From a bacterium (GTDB lineage Bacteria > Zixibacteria > MSB-5A5 > CAIYYT01), in contig JADJGC010000002.1 in the NCBI GenBank assembly GCA_016708315.1, forward strand, positions 496,001-560,000: DNA of 64,000 nt, written 5' to 3'. Positions 63,226 to 64,000 of this stretch are shown here, in pieces; position 1 is the first letter of the stretch, and every line of letters starts with the position of its first letter. The position numbers and the translations under genes are program-made. The notes under the pieces are model-generated. The model was given only the letters and a program-made list of their open reading frames with translations. It was not told the DNA's origin and ran no database searches.

Positions 63226-64000
63226 CTATGGGAAATTCTTGATTACAGCCGGTCCAAGAGTATTTGCAACCGCAAGCGGCAGTTTGCTCCAAATCCACTT
63301 CGCAAATCGATACTTAGGGTTGCTCGGATTAATTTGCGGAATCTCCGAGATTCGGTGCAGTGAATATTGCCATTCTAATGGCGTTGGCGTACTTACCCAC
63401 TGTTCCTTAAAGTGATACGTTGAAGAATCTATCATTGAACGGCCAAAATCAAAATACTTGTAACCAGCTTGGCTGCCTCGTTCGATTACATTCCAGTAGA
63501 GAGCGTGATACGGGCACATCTTCAAATACTTGCGATATGATGCGGCGGATGGCACGTATAAGCGATCTTTATGCGACATCAACAGTGCGCCAGTAATAGT
63601 CGTCTCGCCCTGCTTGACCAGCGCAATCTCTACCGAATCGGGAAACTCGTTTAGAACTCCGCGAAAGAGCTTCTTGCCCCAAACTGGTGTACCAAGTTCG
63701 TGCATTTTCCAGGAAAATACCCTAAAGAACTCGTCCAGTAATTCCAGTCGGCCGTACTTGACCGTCAATCCGGAATTCTGAGACTTACGGATTTGATTTC
63801 GCAGTTTTGAGTCAAGGCCCTTCCACAAGGCGTCGGGACCAGGCGTTAAATCCATCAAAAATGTTACCCTTTGATCGACTCCCGCCAGCGCCTGATTGCT
63901 TCTTCTTTCCGATCGCAATTCGATGAATACAGCCTTCTCTCGTTCGGCAATTCGCTGAGCTTCCTTCAAGAGAAGTGATTCGGATTCAGGATCGTCCGCG
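63226..64000 (-). CDS. FemAB-related protein, PEP-CTERM-associated type (partial, N-terminus off the right edge)
   Basis: The reading frame stays open to the window edge, so the gene starts beyond 64000; a TTG at 63969 is not the start. About 258 residues are visible. The GNAT/FemAB-type segments are ALWKGLDSKLRNQIRKSQNSG, FRVFSWKMHELGTPVWGKK, YHALYWNVIERGSQAGYKYFDFGRS and STYHFKEQWVSTPTPLEWQY. This order is characteristic of the FemAB protein family named for exosortase loci. In other FemAB proteins the reaction is addition of an amino acid from aminoacyl-tRNA, but here the substrate is unknown. Confidence 0.85.
   Translation of the reverse strand, partial: ADDPESESLLLKEAQRIAEREKAVFIELRSERRSNQALAGVDQRVTFLMDLTPGPDALWKGLDSKLRNQIRKSQNSGLTVKYGRLELLDEFFRVFSWKMHELGTPVWGKKLFRGVLNEFPDSVEIALVKQGETTITGALLMSHKDRLYVPSAASYRKYLKMCPYHALYWNVIERGSQAGYKYFDFGRSMIDSSTYHFKEQWVSTPTPLEWQYSLHRISEIPQINPSNPKYRFAKWIWSKLPLAVANTLGPAVIKNFP

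Overview
This window comes from a Gram-negative bacterium with an outer membrane, porins and lipoproteins. It is probably a lineage of the Fibrobacteres-Chlorobi-Bacteroidetes (FCB) superphylum such as candidate phylum Zixibacteria. The phylum is an inference. It rests on a FlgD/type IX-like C-terminal domain on a very large secreted protein, PEP-CTERM proteins, a Bacteroidetes-like promoter element before nuoA, and the protein mix. Base composition looks close to even, TTG and GTG starts are common, and no tRNA, rRNA, CRISPR array, insertion sequence or prophage was seen.

Region 1 (1-9.2 kb, minus strand) is the respiratory complex I operon nuoABCDEFGHIJK, with tightly packed or overlapping genes. 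nuoK runs off the left edge. Region 2 (9.3-13.7 kb) has a small membrane protein and then a minus-strand propionate/methylmalonyl-CoA operon: biotin carboxylase, biotin carrier, methylmalonyl-CoA mutase catalytic subunit and epimerase. The carboxyltransferase and the B12-binding subunit are not in the window. Region 3 (13.7-16.8 kb) has a DUF3592 protein and a minus-strand set of TFIIB-type zinc ribbon protein, LemA and an HtpX-like M48 protease with an added zinc-ribbon tail.

Region 4 (16.8-24.5 kb, plus strand) concerns phosphate. A porin and PstS are preceded by a Pho-box-like repeat and followed by a strong terminator. Then come a lipoprotein, a second porin-like barrel, a half-size phosphate-binding-like protein, a sensor histidine kinase and a membrane-anchored SGNH-like protein. 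No PstCAB permease is present.

Region 5 (24.5-64 kb, almost all minus strand) is a large exopolysaccharide locus of the PEP-CTERM/exosortase-associated type. It holds an asparagine-synthase-like amidotransferase, AMP ligase, acyl carrier protein, NadE-like protein, Wzz chain-length protein, two PEP-CTERM substrates, a VanZ-like protein and a 1983-residue beta-helix/fibronectin-like protein. Beyond these lie a Wzx flippase, six glycosyltransferases, a heparinase-like lyase, WecB, a membrane acyltransferase, two NodB-type deacetylases, a CelD-type GNAT protein, a PaaK-like ligase, CapA, a DegT aminotransferase and a FemAB protein cut by the right edge. The exosortase itself is not in the window. 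One PEP-CTERM gene has a near-perfect sigma-54 promoter and the other a sigma-70-type promoter, so the two surface proteins are probably regulated differently. The most interesting parts are this split regulation, the NadE/ACP/ligase/amidotransferase cassette, and two surface-sorting signals (PEP-CTERM and FlgD/T9SS-like) in one locus.
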